DNA of 64,000 nt from Achromobacter arsenitoxydans SY8 (GCF_000236785.1 NZ_AGUF01000067.1:25009-89008), one strand, 5' to 3'. Shown: positions 53,915 to 64,000, counted from the stretch's first letter. Numbers and translations: made by a program. Notes: generated from the letters alone by a model not told the origin.

Positions 53915-54331
53915 TCAGGCCGCGGCCTTCGGCGCCTGGATCATCTTCCAGCCATTGCCTGCCGGGTCACGGAAACCTGCGTCGACGCTGCCGTAGCGCT
54001 CTGTGGGCTCCTGGGTGAACTCCACGCCCAGGGCCTTCAGCCGCGCATGACTGGCGCGGCAGTCGGCCACCGCCAGCACCAGCGGCGGCATCGCGCCCTT
54101 GGCCAGCATGGCGCGCAGTGTCTGCGCCGTGGCCTCGTCGTGCACCGGCGGGCCGGGCTTGAGCAGCCCGAGCTGAAACGACGGCTGGTCCGGATGCTGC
54201 ACCGTGAGCCAGCGGTACGGCCCGTTGCGCACGTCCGTGTGCACGCGAAATCCCAGCTTGTCCACGTAAAACGCCAGCGCTTCGTCCTGGTCGTCCACAT
54301 ACACGCCTGCGACATTGATACCTTCGTTCAT
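53915..54331 (-). CDS. VOC family (glyoxalase-like) protein
   Basis: A 138-aa vicinal-oxygen-chelate protein. NVAGVYVDDQDEALAFYVDKLGF opens it, RWLTVQHPDQPSFQLGL follows, and FRDPAGNGWKMIQ is the C-terminal strand with the metal-ligand Glu position changed to Gly-Asn-Gly. Relatives include bleomycin-resistance and dioxygenase-like proteins; function unknown. It overlaps the AraC gene by ATGA and is probably its target or partner. Confidence 0.87.
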   Translation of the reverse strand: MNEGINVAGVYVDDQDEALAFYVDKLGFRVHTDVRNGPYRWLTVQHPDQPSFQLGLLKPGPPVHDEATAQTLRAMLAKGAMPPLVLAVADCRASHARLKALGVEFTQEPTERYGSVDAGFRDPAGNGWKMIQAPKAAA

Positions 54332-54846
54332 GACTCCTCCTTGGTCTGTGGGCGCACTGTAGCTTTGCCGATCCGCCGGCGCTTCTCCAAAACTGCCATG
54401 GCCAGATCGGGCCGCTGCGCCGCCTTCAGCAAGCAGGCGGGGATGCCTGCGGTGGACTCGGGCTCCGCGCGCGATTCCGCGCGCAGGGCGCCTGGGCTGC
54501 GGCCAGTGACATCATGGAAAACGCGCCCGAAGGTGCCCAGGCTTTCCCAGCCCGTCGCGTACGCGATGTCCGTGATACTCAGGTCGGTTTCGCGCAGCAG
54601 GGCCGCGGCCCGCTCGATGCGGCGCGTCAGCAGATAGCGGTGCGGCGGCATACCGAATGCCCGCTTGAACGACCGCGCGAAATACGCGGGCGACACGCCG
54701 CTCACCTCGGCAAGGCGGCTGACCGGCCAAGCCTCGTGCGACGCGGCGTCCATGCGGTCCCTGGCGCGCAGCAGGCGGCGCAGCAGGGACACATCCAGCA
54801 ATGCGCCGGCGGCGGGCCGGCCGGTCTGTTCCGATGGGTTGGGCAT
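54328..54846 (-). CDS. AraC family transcriptional regulator
   Basis: A 172-aa short AraC-type regulator with the DNA-binding domain near the N-terminus. The two helix-turn-helix units are SRLAEVSGVSPAYFARSFKRAFG and SITDIAYATGWESLGTFGRVFHDVTG (about residues 45-67 and 93-118). There is no sugar-binding domain. ATG 54846 is chosen since upstream residues look non-coding. It is read ahead of the VOC gene with a four-base overlap. Confidence 0.87.
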   Translation of the reverse strand: MPNPSEQTGRPAAGALLDVSLLRRLLRARDRMDAASHEAWPVSRLAEVSGVSPAYFARSFKRAFGMPPHRYLLTRRIERAAALLRETDLSITDIAYATGWESLGTFGRVFHDVTGRSPGALRAESRAEPESTAGIPACLLKAAQRPDLAMAVLEKRRRIGKATVRPQTKEES

Positions 54847-54925
54847 GAGCGCGTAGCGGGTCGATGGAATGCGGCCAGTGTAGGCGACGGCACGCCCGGG
54901 CTGGCCGCTGCGGCGCGCTGCAGCG

Positions 54926-55402
54926 TCAGTAAAGGCCCGCGGGTAGCACGTCTTCAAGATAGCCGCGCGCATTGGGTTCGTCGGCAAGCATGTGCCGCAC
55001 CCACGCGTCGCGCTCGTGCGCGATGACCGTCAGTTCCCAGACGCAGGCCAGCGCCGGCGCGCTGACGGGCGAAAAGTGGTCCGGCTGCGCCAGCGGCGCC
55101 GACAGCATGCGCTGGCACACGATGCCCCCCGACATCCACCAGTCCACCAGCAGCCACACGGCTTCCTCGCCCACGTGCGCGATGCAGAAGCCCAGCCCAT
55201 GGCTGCGCTCGCCGCCGGCATGCTCGGCCAGGACCGCTTGCACCGCGGCGCGCGCCGATGCCATGGCGGTGTCGCAGAGGATGGGGCCGGCGTGGTCCGG
55301 ATCGCGATGGATGCCGTAGACCTTGGTCGCTTGCGCGCCGTCGCGCCAGGTGGCGATGTGGGCGATGCGGCGGGGGGAATAGGGTTCGGGCGAAAGCGGC
55401 AT
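54926..55402 (-). CDS. Hypothetical protein, 158 aa
   Basis: I do not recognise this family with confidence. It starts MPLSPEPYSPRRIAHIATWR at ATG 55402 and has ATKVYGIHRDPDHAGPILCD, GLGFCIAHVGEEAVWLLVDWWMSGG and a short acidic tail (RGYLEDVLPAG). It is soluble, with no signal peptide. Coding bias and a clean length argue for a real gene. The frame is open to 55522, but that overlaps the opposite gene's leader. Neighbours give no clue. Confidence 0.7.
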   Translation of the reverse strand: MPLSPEPYSPRRIAHIATWRDGAQATKVYGIHRDPDHAGPILCDTAMASARAAVQAVLAEHAGGERSHGLGFCIAHVGEEAVWLLVDWWMSGGIVCQRMLSAPLAQPDHFSPVSAPALACVWELTVIAHERDAWVRHMLADEPNARGYLEDVLPAGLY

Positions 55403-55548
55403 GTCGGCGAGCGGGGGGCAGGCAATCCCGGATTTTAGGGGAGAGACGTGGGATGGACCTACATCGAAAAAACGTTCTGCCACGTATGGAACTTTGTTTC
55501 GGTAACGGTTACTCACACGCATCTAATAGTCTTCATTTGGACTCTTGC

Positions 55549-58500
55549 ATGCCTGATCGCCAGCCGAAACACACCCTGAAACTGCGCCCGCTGTCTCTGG
55601 CCATTGCCGCCGCGACCTGCCTGCCACTGGCGGGAAGTCCCGCCCTGGCAGCCAATCTGCTTGTAGGCGTCGGAGGCGACGGGGGTGTTTCGTCCGGCAC
55701 TTATGCCGCGGGCAGCGGCGGAGGCGGCGGCATTGGCGGCGGCGGAGGCGGAGGCGGGGCGGGCTACGGTGCTGGGGCCGGCGGCGGTTTGGCGCGCGGC
55801 GGCGACGGCAGCGTCAGCACCAGCGGCGGCGGCGGTGGCACCAGCTATGGAGCCGATGGGGGAGCAGGCGGCGCGTCCGGCACGGCAGCGGGCCAGGCGG
55901 GGTTGGGCGGCGGCGGCGGCGCCGGTGGAGGCCCCGGCCCGGCGGGAGGCGGCGGCAGCGGTGGCGGGGCGTTAGGCGCAGGCGGCGGCCAGGGCAATGG
56001 CGGGGCGGGCGGTGACGGCGGCACGATTGTCGGCGCCGACGGCGCGCCATTTTCCGGCACGGCCGGCCAGGGGGCATGGGCCGCTTCAGCGGCAGTCGTT
56101 GGTTTCCCGCCCGCCTATGACTATGTCGGCATTGGCGGCGGTGGCGGGGGCGCTGGAAAAAAACGTTGCCGGCGGCGATGGTTCGACAGGCTATCTGACC
56201 GTCATGAATTCGCCCTTGACCGTGAATCGCTCGCTGCTGATCGGCGGGGGTGGCGGAGGCGGAGCCTTGGATGCTGACGGCGGGCGCGGCGGGGACGGTT
56301 ACCTGATACTGTCCGGCGCAGGGCTTTCCGTTGCCGACACGCTCCTGATCGGCGGGGCGGACGGCGGGAACAGCGGCTCGTACACGGGCGCAAATTCGGG
56401 AGCGGGCGGGCGGGGCGGCAATGGCACCCTGACCGTCGACAGCAACTCCACCGTGTCGATCGGCTCGGGCGCGCGGCTGGTGCTGGGCGGCGGCACGGGC
56501 GGCGGCGCCGGCGTGCTCAACCTGGGCCAGGGCACAGCCAACTTTGCCGGCGGCGGATCATTCATCATCAACGAGAACGGCACGCTAAACATCGGCAACG
56601 GCACGGGCGGCGCCACCGTCGGCGGTACGATCGAAAACCTGCCCTCTTTGATCAACAACGGCACTATCAACTTCAACCAGGCGGCGGGCAGTATCTACAC
56701 GCTGGCATCGTCCATCAGCGGTTCCGGCTCGGTGGCCATCAACAGCGGCGCGACAACGGTGCTGCTGGGCAACAACGCCTATACCGGCGGGACGAAGGTG
56801 TCTGCGGGCACCCTGCAGATCGGCGATGGCGGCCTCACGGGGTCTGTATCGGGAAACATCGCCAACAACGCGGTGGTCGTGTTCAACAGAAGCGACACCG
56901 TCGACTATTCGGGCATCTTGAGCGGCGCCGGCTACCTGGTCAAGAATGGCGCCGGCACGTTGCGGCTGCGGGGCGCCAACACCGCGACTGGCAATTTCGA
57001 TGTCTGGTCTGGCGGCCTGGAATTGACCGGGCCCGCGGCACGGCTGGGCGGCCCGACCTCGCAGATGTGGGTCGGGACGAACGCGACCGCATCATTGACG
57101 GTGAGCAGCGCCGCGCAATTGACCACCCATGATGCATTCATCGGTTCGATGCGCGGCGCCACGGCCACGGTCACGGGGGCGGACTCGGCATGGACGGCCA
57201 ATTATCTTTACGTCGGCAGACACGCCTCCAGCGATTTGCGCGTGCTGGACGGCGGTCAGATGACCGCTGAGCGCACCGTCGTCGGCAACGGCGCGGACGG
57301 GTCCGTGCTTGTCTCCGGCGCGAATTCGCTCTGGACCAGCACCAGCGCGATATTGATGGGCACCCAGCTCAGCTCGACAGGCTCTGTGGTGGTGCAAAGC
57401 GCAGGCACGGCGCGCACGCCGCGCGTGGAATTCGGCAGTGGCGGCGGTGTGCTGTGGGTCGTCGGTTCGGACTTTGGCGGCCGTGGCGTCCTCTGGACCC
57501 AGGAGGTCGTCAGGCAGGCCTCGACGCAGCAAGCCGCAGTCAACTTCAACGGCGGCGTGCTGCGGGCGGCAGCCGCGGCGCCGAACCTCTTCCAGGGCTT
57601 CAACGCGGGCGACGTCACACTGTACACGGGCGGGCTGTACCTGGATTCCAACGGCTACGACGTGGGCATCGGCGTTGCGCTCGACGGCCCGGGCCGCCTG
57701 AACAAGACAGGCGCGGGCACGCTGACCCTGTCCGGCGCCAACACGTATAGCGGCGGCACCGCCGTGCAGGCGGGCACCTTGCTGACGGGCTCGTCGCAGG
57801 TCCTGGGCTCCGGCCCCGTGGATATCAGCGCCGGCGCCACGCTGGATCTCGGGGGCAACGCCCAGTCGGTGGGCGAGCTGACCGGAGCGGGTGAAGTGCG
57901 GCTGGGCAGCGCCACGCTGACGCTGGGCGCCGGCAACAGCAGCGCCCTGTATTCGGGCGTCGTCAGCGGGACGGGAGGCCTGCGCAAGCTGGGCACCGGC
58001 ACGTTCATCTTGTCCGGCGTCAGCGGCTACTCGGGCGCCACGCAGATCGACGGGGGCGCGCTGGTCGTGAACGGCTCCATCGCGAATTCCGCAGTGACCG
58101 TCGGTTCCGGCGCGCGGCTGGGCGGCAGCGGGACCGTGGGTTCCACTACCGTGGCGTCCGGCGGCGTTCTTGCGCCGGGCAATTCGCTGGGCAGCCTGCG
58201 CGTGGCAGGCGACTTCACCCTGGCCGCCGGCGGGACGCTGGACTACGAATTGGGCGCGCCGGGCACGGGCGCCTCCGCGCCCGGGGCCAGCGACCACCTG
58301 CAGGTCGACGGCAACGTGGCGCTGAACGGCACGCTGTCGCTGAGCGACAGCGCCGCCGCCGCGGGAGTGGGCTACTACCGCCTGATCAGCTATGGCGGGG
58401 CGCTCTCGGTCGCGGGGCTGCAGCTCGGATCCATTCCGTCGTCTCTCGTTTCTTCCAACGTTCGCGTCGTGTCCGAAGTGGCGGGCCACGTCGACTTGCG

Positions 58501-60781
58501 CGTAAGCGATGCGGGCAGCAATCTCCTGCAGACCTGGACGGGCGGCAACGCGGCGTGGACCTCCGCCAGCTCCAATTGGGTCAATGACGGCGGCAGCGCT
58601 GCCGAAGCCTGGGCGGGCAACCACGCCGTCTTTCTGACGGCCGGCGGCGGCACGGTGGACGTGCAGGGCACGCAATCTTTTGCGGGCCTGCAGTTCGTGG
58701 CCGACGGCTATCGCCTGAACGGCGCCGGTACGCTGGAAACGCGCGCGGCAGGCAGCGAGCTGCGTGTCCTGGGCGGCGCGGCCGCCACGATCGACACGGT
58801 CATTTCCGGCACGGGCGGCGTCGACAAAACGCAGGGCGGCACGCTGACACTCAATGGCGCAAACACGTACGCTGGCGGCACCACGGTGTCCGGCGGCGTG
58901 CTGTCGGTGTCCAGCGACGCCAACCTGGGCGCCGCCAGCGGTGGACTCGCACTGAATGGCGGCACGCTGCGCATCGCCGACGCCGCCTTCCAGAGCACGG
59001 CGCGCAGCCTGGCGCTGGGCGCGTCGGGCGGGGCGCTCGACTTGCCCAATGACTTCACCCTGCAGGGTGCCGTGTCGGGCGCGGGCGCACTCAACAAGAC
59101 CGGGGCGGGCGTGCTGACGCTGGCGTCGGACAGCAGCGCCTATGCCGGTACGGCCATTGTGTCGGCCGGCGGGCTGACGCTTGCCGACGGCGCGCGGCTG
59201 GGCGGATCCGTACAAATCGCGCAGGGCGCGTTGCTGGCGGGCAGCGGCACCCTGGGATCGGCCGCCTTCGCGGCAGGCGCCGTACACGCGCCCGGTGGCG
59301 ACGCCATTGGCGCGCAGACCTTTACCGGCGACTACGTCAACCACGGCACGCTGCGCATCGACGCCACGCCCACCAGCCACGACAGCGTCGTGGTGGCGGG
59401 CGGTGTCGATATCACGGGCGCGACCCTGGACCTGCGCCTGACGCCCGCAGACGCAGCGGCCTGGAGCGCCGTTACCGGCCCCTATACCCTGATTTCCAAG
59501 CAGAGCGCCGGGGCCGTCGCCGGCGGATTCGCCACCGTCAACAACCCGTTGCTGTTCCTGGATGCGTCCGTGAACACGGCCGGCGGAGACGGCAACGACG
59601 TAACCTTGACGCTCGAACGCAACCAGCGCAGCGTCGCCAGCGCCGCGCGCACCCCCAACCAGCGCGCCGTGGCCGCCGCCATCGACAGCCTGCCGCAAAG
59701 CCATGACGTGTGGCGCGCCGCCATGCTGAGCAACGATGCAGGGCAGTTGCAGCAAGGCCTGGACCAGCTTTCCGGCGACACGCACGCCAGCGTGGTGTCC
59801 GGTCTGATGAACGCCGCGCCAGTCGCCCCGCAGGCAGGGCTGGCTCGCCTGCGCGTCAACCTGGCGGCGCCGATGCTGCCGGGCGCCGCCAGCGCCCAGG
59901 CCGGCGCCACCGACGCGCCCGCTGCCGCCGCGCTGCTGCCGCGTTCCGGCGCGTCGCCGCTGTGGGCGCAGGTCACGGGCGACTGGCAGCGCCAGCGCGG
60001 CGACGGCAACGCGCCGGGCGCCGACCAGAACAGCACGGGCGTCGTCGTGGGTGGCGATGTCGGCGTGGGGCAGGGATGGCGCGTCGGCGGCGCCTTCGGC
60101 TACACCGATGCGCGCTTGCGTCCCGACCAGCGCTCGGCCACCGCCAAGACGCAGAGCTATACCGCAACGATCTACGGCGGCAAGTCATTCGCGGCCGGCG
60201 CAGGCGCCATCAACGTCCTGGCGGGCGCCGCCTACAGCTGGCACGATATCGACACGCGCCGCCAGGTTCGCTACGGCAGCCTGGACCAGAACCTGACCGC
60301 CAGCTATAGCGGCAACACCACGCAGTTGTTCGCCGAGGCCGGCTACTCGCTGGCGGTGACGCCCGCCGTCACGCTCGAACCCTTCATTGGCCTGTCCTGG
60401 AGCGACCTGCGCGTGCGCGGCTTCTCCGAATCCGGCGGCTCGGCCGCCCTGTCCGGCAGCGCCCAAAGCCAGGACACCACCAGCACCCTGGCCGGCCTGC
60501 GCGGCCAGTGGGCCCCGGCCCAAACCGACCTGGTCCTGCGCGGCATGCTGGGCTGGCGCCACGCCTACGGCAGCCTGCGTCCCACCCAGACCCTGGCCTT
60601 CGACCAAGGCGCGTCGTTCTCCGTGGCGGGCGCACCGATCGCGCGCGACGCCGCGCGCGTCGAGCTGGGCGCGGATCTGGTGGTCGTGCGCAACATGACG
60701 GCGGGGCTGAGCTATGCCGGAGAGTTCGGGGGCGGGAACCGCCAGCATGCCGGATCGGTGGATGTGCGGTGGAGGTTTTGA
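55549..60781 (+). pseudogene. Large glycine-rich autotransporter, broken by a frameshift
   Basis: A type Va autotransporter of about 1743 residues when joined. A signal peptide (KLRPLSLAIAAATCLPLAG, cut near ALA-A35) is followed by a very Gly-rich stretch, then many repeats of the autotransporter-associated strand type (GAGTLTLSGANTYSGGT, GGTLTLNGANTYAGGTTVSG). The C-terminal barrel starts near PLWAQVTGDWQRQRGDG and ends in the required Phe (DVRWRF). The first frame runs from 55549 into a run of seven A at 56157-56163, and the rest is in the next frame; six A would rejoin them. Another start at 55453 has a better ribosome site. The single extra A may be phase variation or error. Confidence 0.85.
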
Positions 60782-60849
60782 GGGGGCAAGGGCATCGGTG
60801 ATTCGGATGCGGCCGGCGGCGCTGCTGCCGGCCAGGAATGCTGCGCGAT

Positions 60850-61191
60850 TCAACGGCAGGCTTCAAGCAAAAGCACGGGCAGGGTTTCCCACACGACGGC
60901 AATAGCCGACAGCCCGCACAGCCCCGACGTCAGCCACGCGTGGAAAGCCGGCGCGCCCTTGGCCGATACGCGAGCGCGCTGACGCATCGCCGCCAGGGCC
61001 ATGCCGGCCAATGCCGCCGCGCCTGCGGCAATGATGATCCAGGACGACGCCGGCAGGCCCAGCCATCCGGCCGTCGGGACCATTCGCGCGCAGGCGATCG
61101 CATTGACCGTGTAGATGAACAGGAAATGCGCCAGCCATATCGACGGGCCGGCGATGAGAAACATCAGTTCCACTCCGAAGGACGCTTTCAT
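60850..61191 (-). CDS. Small membrane protein of the oxidase cluster
   Basis: A 113-aa protein with three to four hydrophobic segments (MFLIAGPSIWLAHFLFIYTVNAIAC, SSWIIIAAGAAALAGMAL, SGLCGLSAIAVVWETLPVLLL). It starts three bases after the oxidase gene stop, in the same direction. Similar small membrane proteins follow caa3-type oxidase genes in other proteobacteria; role unknown, possibly assembly or subunit IV. Confidence 0.7.
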   Translation of the reverse strand: MKASFGVELMFLIAGPSIWLAHFLFIYTVNAIACARMVPTAGWLGLPASSWIIIAAGAAALAGMALAAMRQRARVSAKGAPAFHAWLTSGLCGLSAIAVVWETLPVLLLEACR

Positions 61192-61194
61192 GGC

Positions 61195-63729
61195 TTATCC
61201 CGTCAAGCGTGGAAACGCGTGCAGGAGCGCCAGCGCAATCAAACCTTGCGCCGCCGTGTACAGGAACATCATCAAGGTGACGTCGTAGGGCGAGCGGCGG
61301 GTGGGGCGCAGCCTGCCTGCCATGGACCGGGCGGCGGTGAACAAGGCCATCACGGCCGTGACGCCCGCAAAGACTGCCTGCAGGCCGGCCACCGCGTAGA
61401 CGGCGGCCGCATATGCGGATGCCTGCGGCCGCAGGCCGCCGCGCCAGTGGGTATGTAGATCCAGCCCGGCCGACACCGCGAGCAAGCCTGCTGCCGCGGG
61501 CAGGCTCCATCGCAGCATTGCCTGCCGGTCCCGGGTCAGCGCAGGGCTGCACGCAGCCGCCAGCGCCGCACCGCCCGACAGCAGGGCGGCGGATGCGAGC
61601 GGTGCGGCGGGCGAAGGGAGCGCTGCGCGCCCGGGCCACAGCTCCGGGCCCGTCGTCCACAGGAACAGATAGCTGAACATCAGCGATCCGAAAATGCTTG
61701 CGCACACGATGAGCAGCAGCATCATGGCCCACGATGCGTGCGAGGCGGCGCCGGAACACATCATTGGCAGGCGCAGCCCGCCGCCGATGTCCACGGGCGG
61801 ATGATCCGGGCCGGTGTCCGCGTCCCACAGCCAGCGCCACAACGCGGCGACCGCCAGCACGCCGAACGCCGCCGCCAGAAGCAGAAATTCGAAGGTCAGC
61901 AGCAGAAAGAATCCCGCCGTGCCCAGGGCGGCCAGCAGTGGCGACCACGCTGGCCCGGGCAACGCAAGCACGTAGTGCGGGCGCGCCTCTAGCGCGCTAG
62001 TCACCAGCGTCGAACGCAGTCCGCCCGGCGAGCCAGGCAGGTAATGCCTGCCATCGGCCACCTCTTGAGCCAGGCCGGGCTGGTCCCACAACGGCTCGCG
62101 GCTGGTCACCTCGGGGATGCTGCGCAGGCCGTAGCTGCCGCTGGGCAGCCATTCCAGCGTCCCGGCTTGCCAGACGTTGCCCGCGTTTGCCTTTTCGCTG
62201 GGACGGAAATTCCGCGCCAGATCCAGCACGAAAACCACGACGCCGGCGGCGATCAGGTACGCGCCGATGGTGGACACCATGTTCAGCGGGCCCAGCCCCT
62301 GGCTCTCCGCATAGGTGTAGACCCGGCGCGGCATGCCCGCGAGTCCTGTGAAATGCATGGGAAAGAAGGCGACGTTGAAGCCCACGAACATCAACCAGAA
62401 GGCCCAGCGGCCCAACCGCTCCGACAGCGCCCGCGCGCTGATGACGGGCGTCCAGTAGTAGAACGCCGCGAAGAGCGGAAACACCATCCCGCCGAACAGA
62501 ACGTAGTGCAGGTGGGCCACGACGAAGTAAGTGTCGTGCGCCTGCAGGTCGAAGGGAATAACGGCCACCATGACGCCGGTCAGGCCGCCGATCACGAACA
62601 CGAAGAAAAACCCCAGGATGAACAACATGGGGGGCTTGAGCGGCCGCAACCGAACCGCTGCGGCGATGGTGGCGATCCAGGCGAATATCTGTATGGCCGT
62701 CGGCACCGATACGGCCATGCTCGCGGCCGAAGCAAAACTGAGCGAAAGCGTCGGTATGCCGGTAGCGAACATGTGGTGCACCCACAGCCCGAAACTCAGA
62801 AATCCGGTCGAGACCACCGCCAGCACCACCAGCCGATAGCCGACCAGCGGTGTGCCCGCCATGGCGGGGATGATCATGGACACCATGCCCGCCGCCGGCA
62901 GGAAAATGATGTAGACCTCGGGGTGGCCGAAGAACCAGAACAGGTGCTGCCAAAGCAGCGGATCTCCACCCCGCCCGGCGATGAAAAACGGCATGTCGAA
63001 GGCGCGCTCCAGTTCAAGCAGCGCCGTGGCCACGATCACGGCCGGAAACGCGATGATCACCATGCCGCAGAACACCAGCATCGTCCAGGCGAACACCGGC
63101 ATCCTGTCCAGCGTCATGCCGGGCGCGCGCGTGCGCAGGATGCCCACGGCCAGTTCGATGGCGCCCGCGATGGCCGAGATCTCTATGAAGCCTATGCCTA
63201 GCAGCCACAGGTCCGCGTTCACAGCCGGGGAGTATTGCGCGCTTGTGAGCGGCGGGTACATGAACCAGCCGCCGTCAGGCGCCAGGCCAACAAAAATGCT
63301 GCAAAAGAACACCAGACCGCCGATCGCGTAGGCCCAATACGCGTAAGCCGACAGGCGCGGGAAGGGCAGGTCGCGCGCGCCCAGCATGTTGGGAAGCAGC
63401 AGCACCGCCACCGCCTCAACCGCCGGCACCGCGAACAGGAACATCATCACCGTGCCATGCATGGTGAAGAGCTGGTTGTACAACGCGTGTCCGATCAGGT
63501 TGCTGTCCGGCGCGGCGAGCTGTGTGCGCATCATCAGCGCCAGCACACCGGCCAGGACGAAAAAGAGCATCGCGGTGCCGATGTAGAGCAGCCCGATAGA
63601 CGTGTTGTTGACCACGGTCAGCGTCCGCCATCCGGATGGGCGCTTCCAAACGCGCTCGAGCTGGCCGAGTTCGCCCTCGGGCCGCGGGTGCGGGTTCGGA
63701 AGCTCGGGGGGCGCGTGATCAGTGGTCAC
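61195..63729 (-). CDS. Cytochrome c oxidase, fused subunits I and III
   Basis: An 844-aa fusion. The subunit I part (about residues 1-560) has the heme ligands FTMHGTVMMFLFAVP and HDTYFVVAHLHYVLFGG, the copper B site FGHPEVYIIFLP (with the Glu of type A1) and WVHHMFATG. The subunit III part follows to the C-terminus (ASHASWAMMLLLIVCASIFG). It reduces oxygen and pumps protons in the inner membrane. A GTG start at 63729 has GGAAAG nine bases upstream and overlaps the preceding gene by four bases. The longer frame to 63957 is a shadow of that gene. Confidence 0.93.
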   Translation of the reverse strand: MTTDHAPPELPNPHPRPEGELGQLERVWKRPSGWRTLTVVNNTSIGLLYIGTAMLFFVLAGVLALMMRTQLAAPDSNLIGHALYNQLFTMHGTVMMFLFAVPAVEAVAVLLLPNMLGARDLPFPRLSAYAYWAYAIGGLVFFCSIFVGLAPDGGWFMYPPLTSAQYSPAVNADLWLLGIGFIEISAIAGAIELAVGILRTRAPGMTLDRMPVFAWTMLVFCGMVIIAFPAVIVATALLELERAFDMPFFIAGRGGDPLLWQHLFWFFGHPEVYIIFLPAAGMVSMIIPAMAGTPLVGYRLVVLAVVSTGFLSFGLWVHHMFATGIPTLSLSFASAASMAVSVPTAIQIFAWIATIAAAVRLRPLKPPMLFILGFFFVFVIGGLTGVMVAVIPFDLQAHDTYFVVAHLHYVLFGGMVFPLFAAFYYWTPVISARALSERLGRWAFWLMFVGFNVAFFPMHFTGLAGMPRRVYTYAESQGLGPLNMVSTIGAYLIAAGVVVFVLDLARNFRPSEKANAGNVWQAGTLEWLPSGSYGLRSIPEVTSREPLWDQPGLAQEVADGRHYLPGSPGGLRSTLVTSALEARPHYVLALPGPAWSPLLAALGTAGFFLLLTFEFLLLAAAFGVLAVAALWRWLWDADTGPDHPPVDIGGGLRLPMMCSGAASHASWAMMLLLIVCASIFGSLMFSYLFLWTTGPELWPGRAALPSPAAPLASAALLSGGAALAAACSPALTRDRQAMLRWSLPAAAGLLAVSAGLDLHTHWRGGLRPQASAYAAAVYAVAGLQAVFAGVTAVMALFTAARSMAGRLRPTRRSPYDVTLMMFLYTAAQGLIALALLHAFPRLTG

Positions 63730-64000
63730 TTCAGACTTTCCAGGTAGCCAGCCACGGCGCGCAGATCCTCGCCCGGCCATTGATCGAAAGACGGCATGGC
63801 GTTGCCGGGCTTGATGCGCTGGCTGCCTGCGATCCAGCCGCCCAGTGCGCCCACATTGTTGGGCAGCACGCCGGCTGCCAGCGACGGGCGGCTGCCGACG
63901 TGGGTCAGGTCGGGCCCGAGCGAGCCTTGGGCGGATGTTCCGCGAACGGCATGGCATTGCGCGCAGGCGCGCTGGAAGAGTTGTTCTCCTTGCCTGAGCT
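63726..64000 (-). CDS. C-terminal cytochrome c domain of oxidase subunit II (partial)
   Basis: A partial gene whose start is beyond the window. It has QLFQRACAQCHAVRG (CxxCH heme-c site), GPDLTHVGSRPSLAAGVLPN, and GNAMPSFDQWPGEDLRAV with the Met ligand. This is the fused cytochrome c tail of a caa3-type subunit II, in the usual place before subunit I. It ends in TGA at 63726 and overlaps the oxidase start by GTGA. Confidence 0.85.
   Translation of the reverse strand, partial: LRQGEQLFQRACAQCHAVRGTSAQGSLGPDLTHVGSRPSLAAGVLPNNVGALGGWIAGSQRIKPGNAMPSFDQWPGEDLRAVAGYLESLK

Noticed and set aside
56157-56163. Programmed -1 ribosomal frameshift at the A run
   Set aside because: The downstream frame needs a +1 (or -2) shift, not -1, so a canonical slippery heptamer does not explain it.
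55660-56163. CRISPR or tandem DNA repeat array
   Set aside because: The periodic GGC pattern is in-frame glycine coding without regular repeat-spacer structure.
57092-59785. Long open frame opposite the autotransporter
   Set aside because: Antisense of repetitive high-GC coding sequence, no recognisable domain.

Overview
This 64 kb window is a high-GC, gene-dense stretch of a bacterial chromosome. No rRNA, tRNA, insertion sequence, integrase or CRISPR array is visible. Gene content points to a betaproteobacterium of the family Alcaligenaceae, most like Achromobacter or Bordetella: a Bug-type solute-binding protein, a LexA-box imuA-imuB-dnaE2 cassette, a narK1K2GHJI nitrate respiration cluster, and an AT-1 type autotransporter. 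The taxonomic call is inference from family content, not from a marker gene. No gap between genes exceeds 300 bases.

Layout. (a) 1-2310: a VOC protein, a Lon-N-domain protein and an orphan ParB-like protein. (b) 2405-8419: an RraA/HMG-aldolase-like protein, a PLP aminotransferase, a complete polar amino-acid ABC importer and a LysR regulator. Together they read as an uptake-and-catabolism module for a (possibly gamma-hydroxylated) amino acid. (c) 8444-14338: an I78 inhibitor-like lipoprotein, then the SOS mutasome cassette imuA-imuB-dnaE2 under a textbook LexA box; imuB carries a one-base frameshift. (d) 14454-16817: lysP and a YpfH-like esterase. (e) 16998-22122: a MarR-FUSC-DUF1656-HlyD-NodT efflux operon of the Aae type. 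(f) 22361-41428: an anaerobic respiration block. It holds nnrS behind an NsrR-like operator, narK1, narK2, narGHJI, a parvulin, moaA, a beta-carbonic anhydrase, mobB, narXL, and ubiU-ubiV-ubiT for oxygen-independent ubiquinone synthesis. The block supplies nitrate and nitrite transport, the enzyme, its molybdenum cofactor, nitrate sensing, NO response and the quinone pool.

(g) 41432-47326: an Aap-like amino-acid importer whose two permeases are fused into one 721-aa protein and whose ATPase is missing locally, divergent from a class V aminotransferase and metY. (h) 47398-49427: an adhesin-E-like secreted protein and a membrane-anchored Asp-box protein, divergently arranged. (i) 49483-53846: a GntR regulator, with a perfect 16-bp palindrome, divergent from an IlvD/Edd dehydratase, a second RraA-like protein and a Bug binding protein: a sugar-acid type catabolic operon. 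(j) 53915-55402: VOC and AraC genes with overlapping ends, and an unknown gene. (k) 55549-60781: a large glycine-rich autotransporter interrupted by a single extra A in a poly-A run. (l) 60850-64000: the end of a caa3-type oxidase operon with subunits I and III fused.

The window contains no obviously unprecedented system. The strongest second-look items are the two homopolymer frameshifts (imuB, autotransporter), the fused AapQ-AapM permease, the carbonic anhydrase inside the nitrate/molybdopterin operon, the FNR-type promoter of ubiUVT, the NsrR-like site before nnrS, and the RraA-aminotransferase-ABC module.
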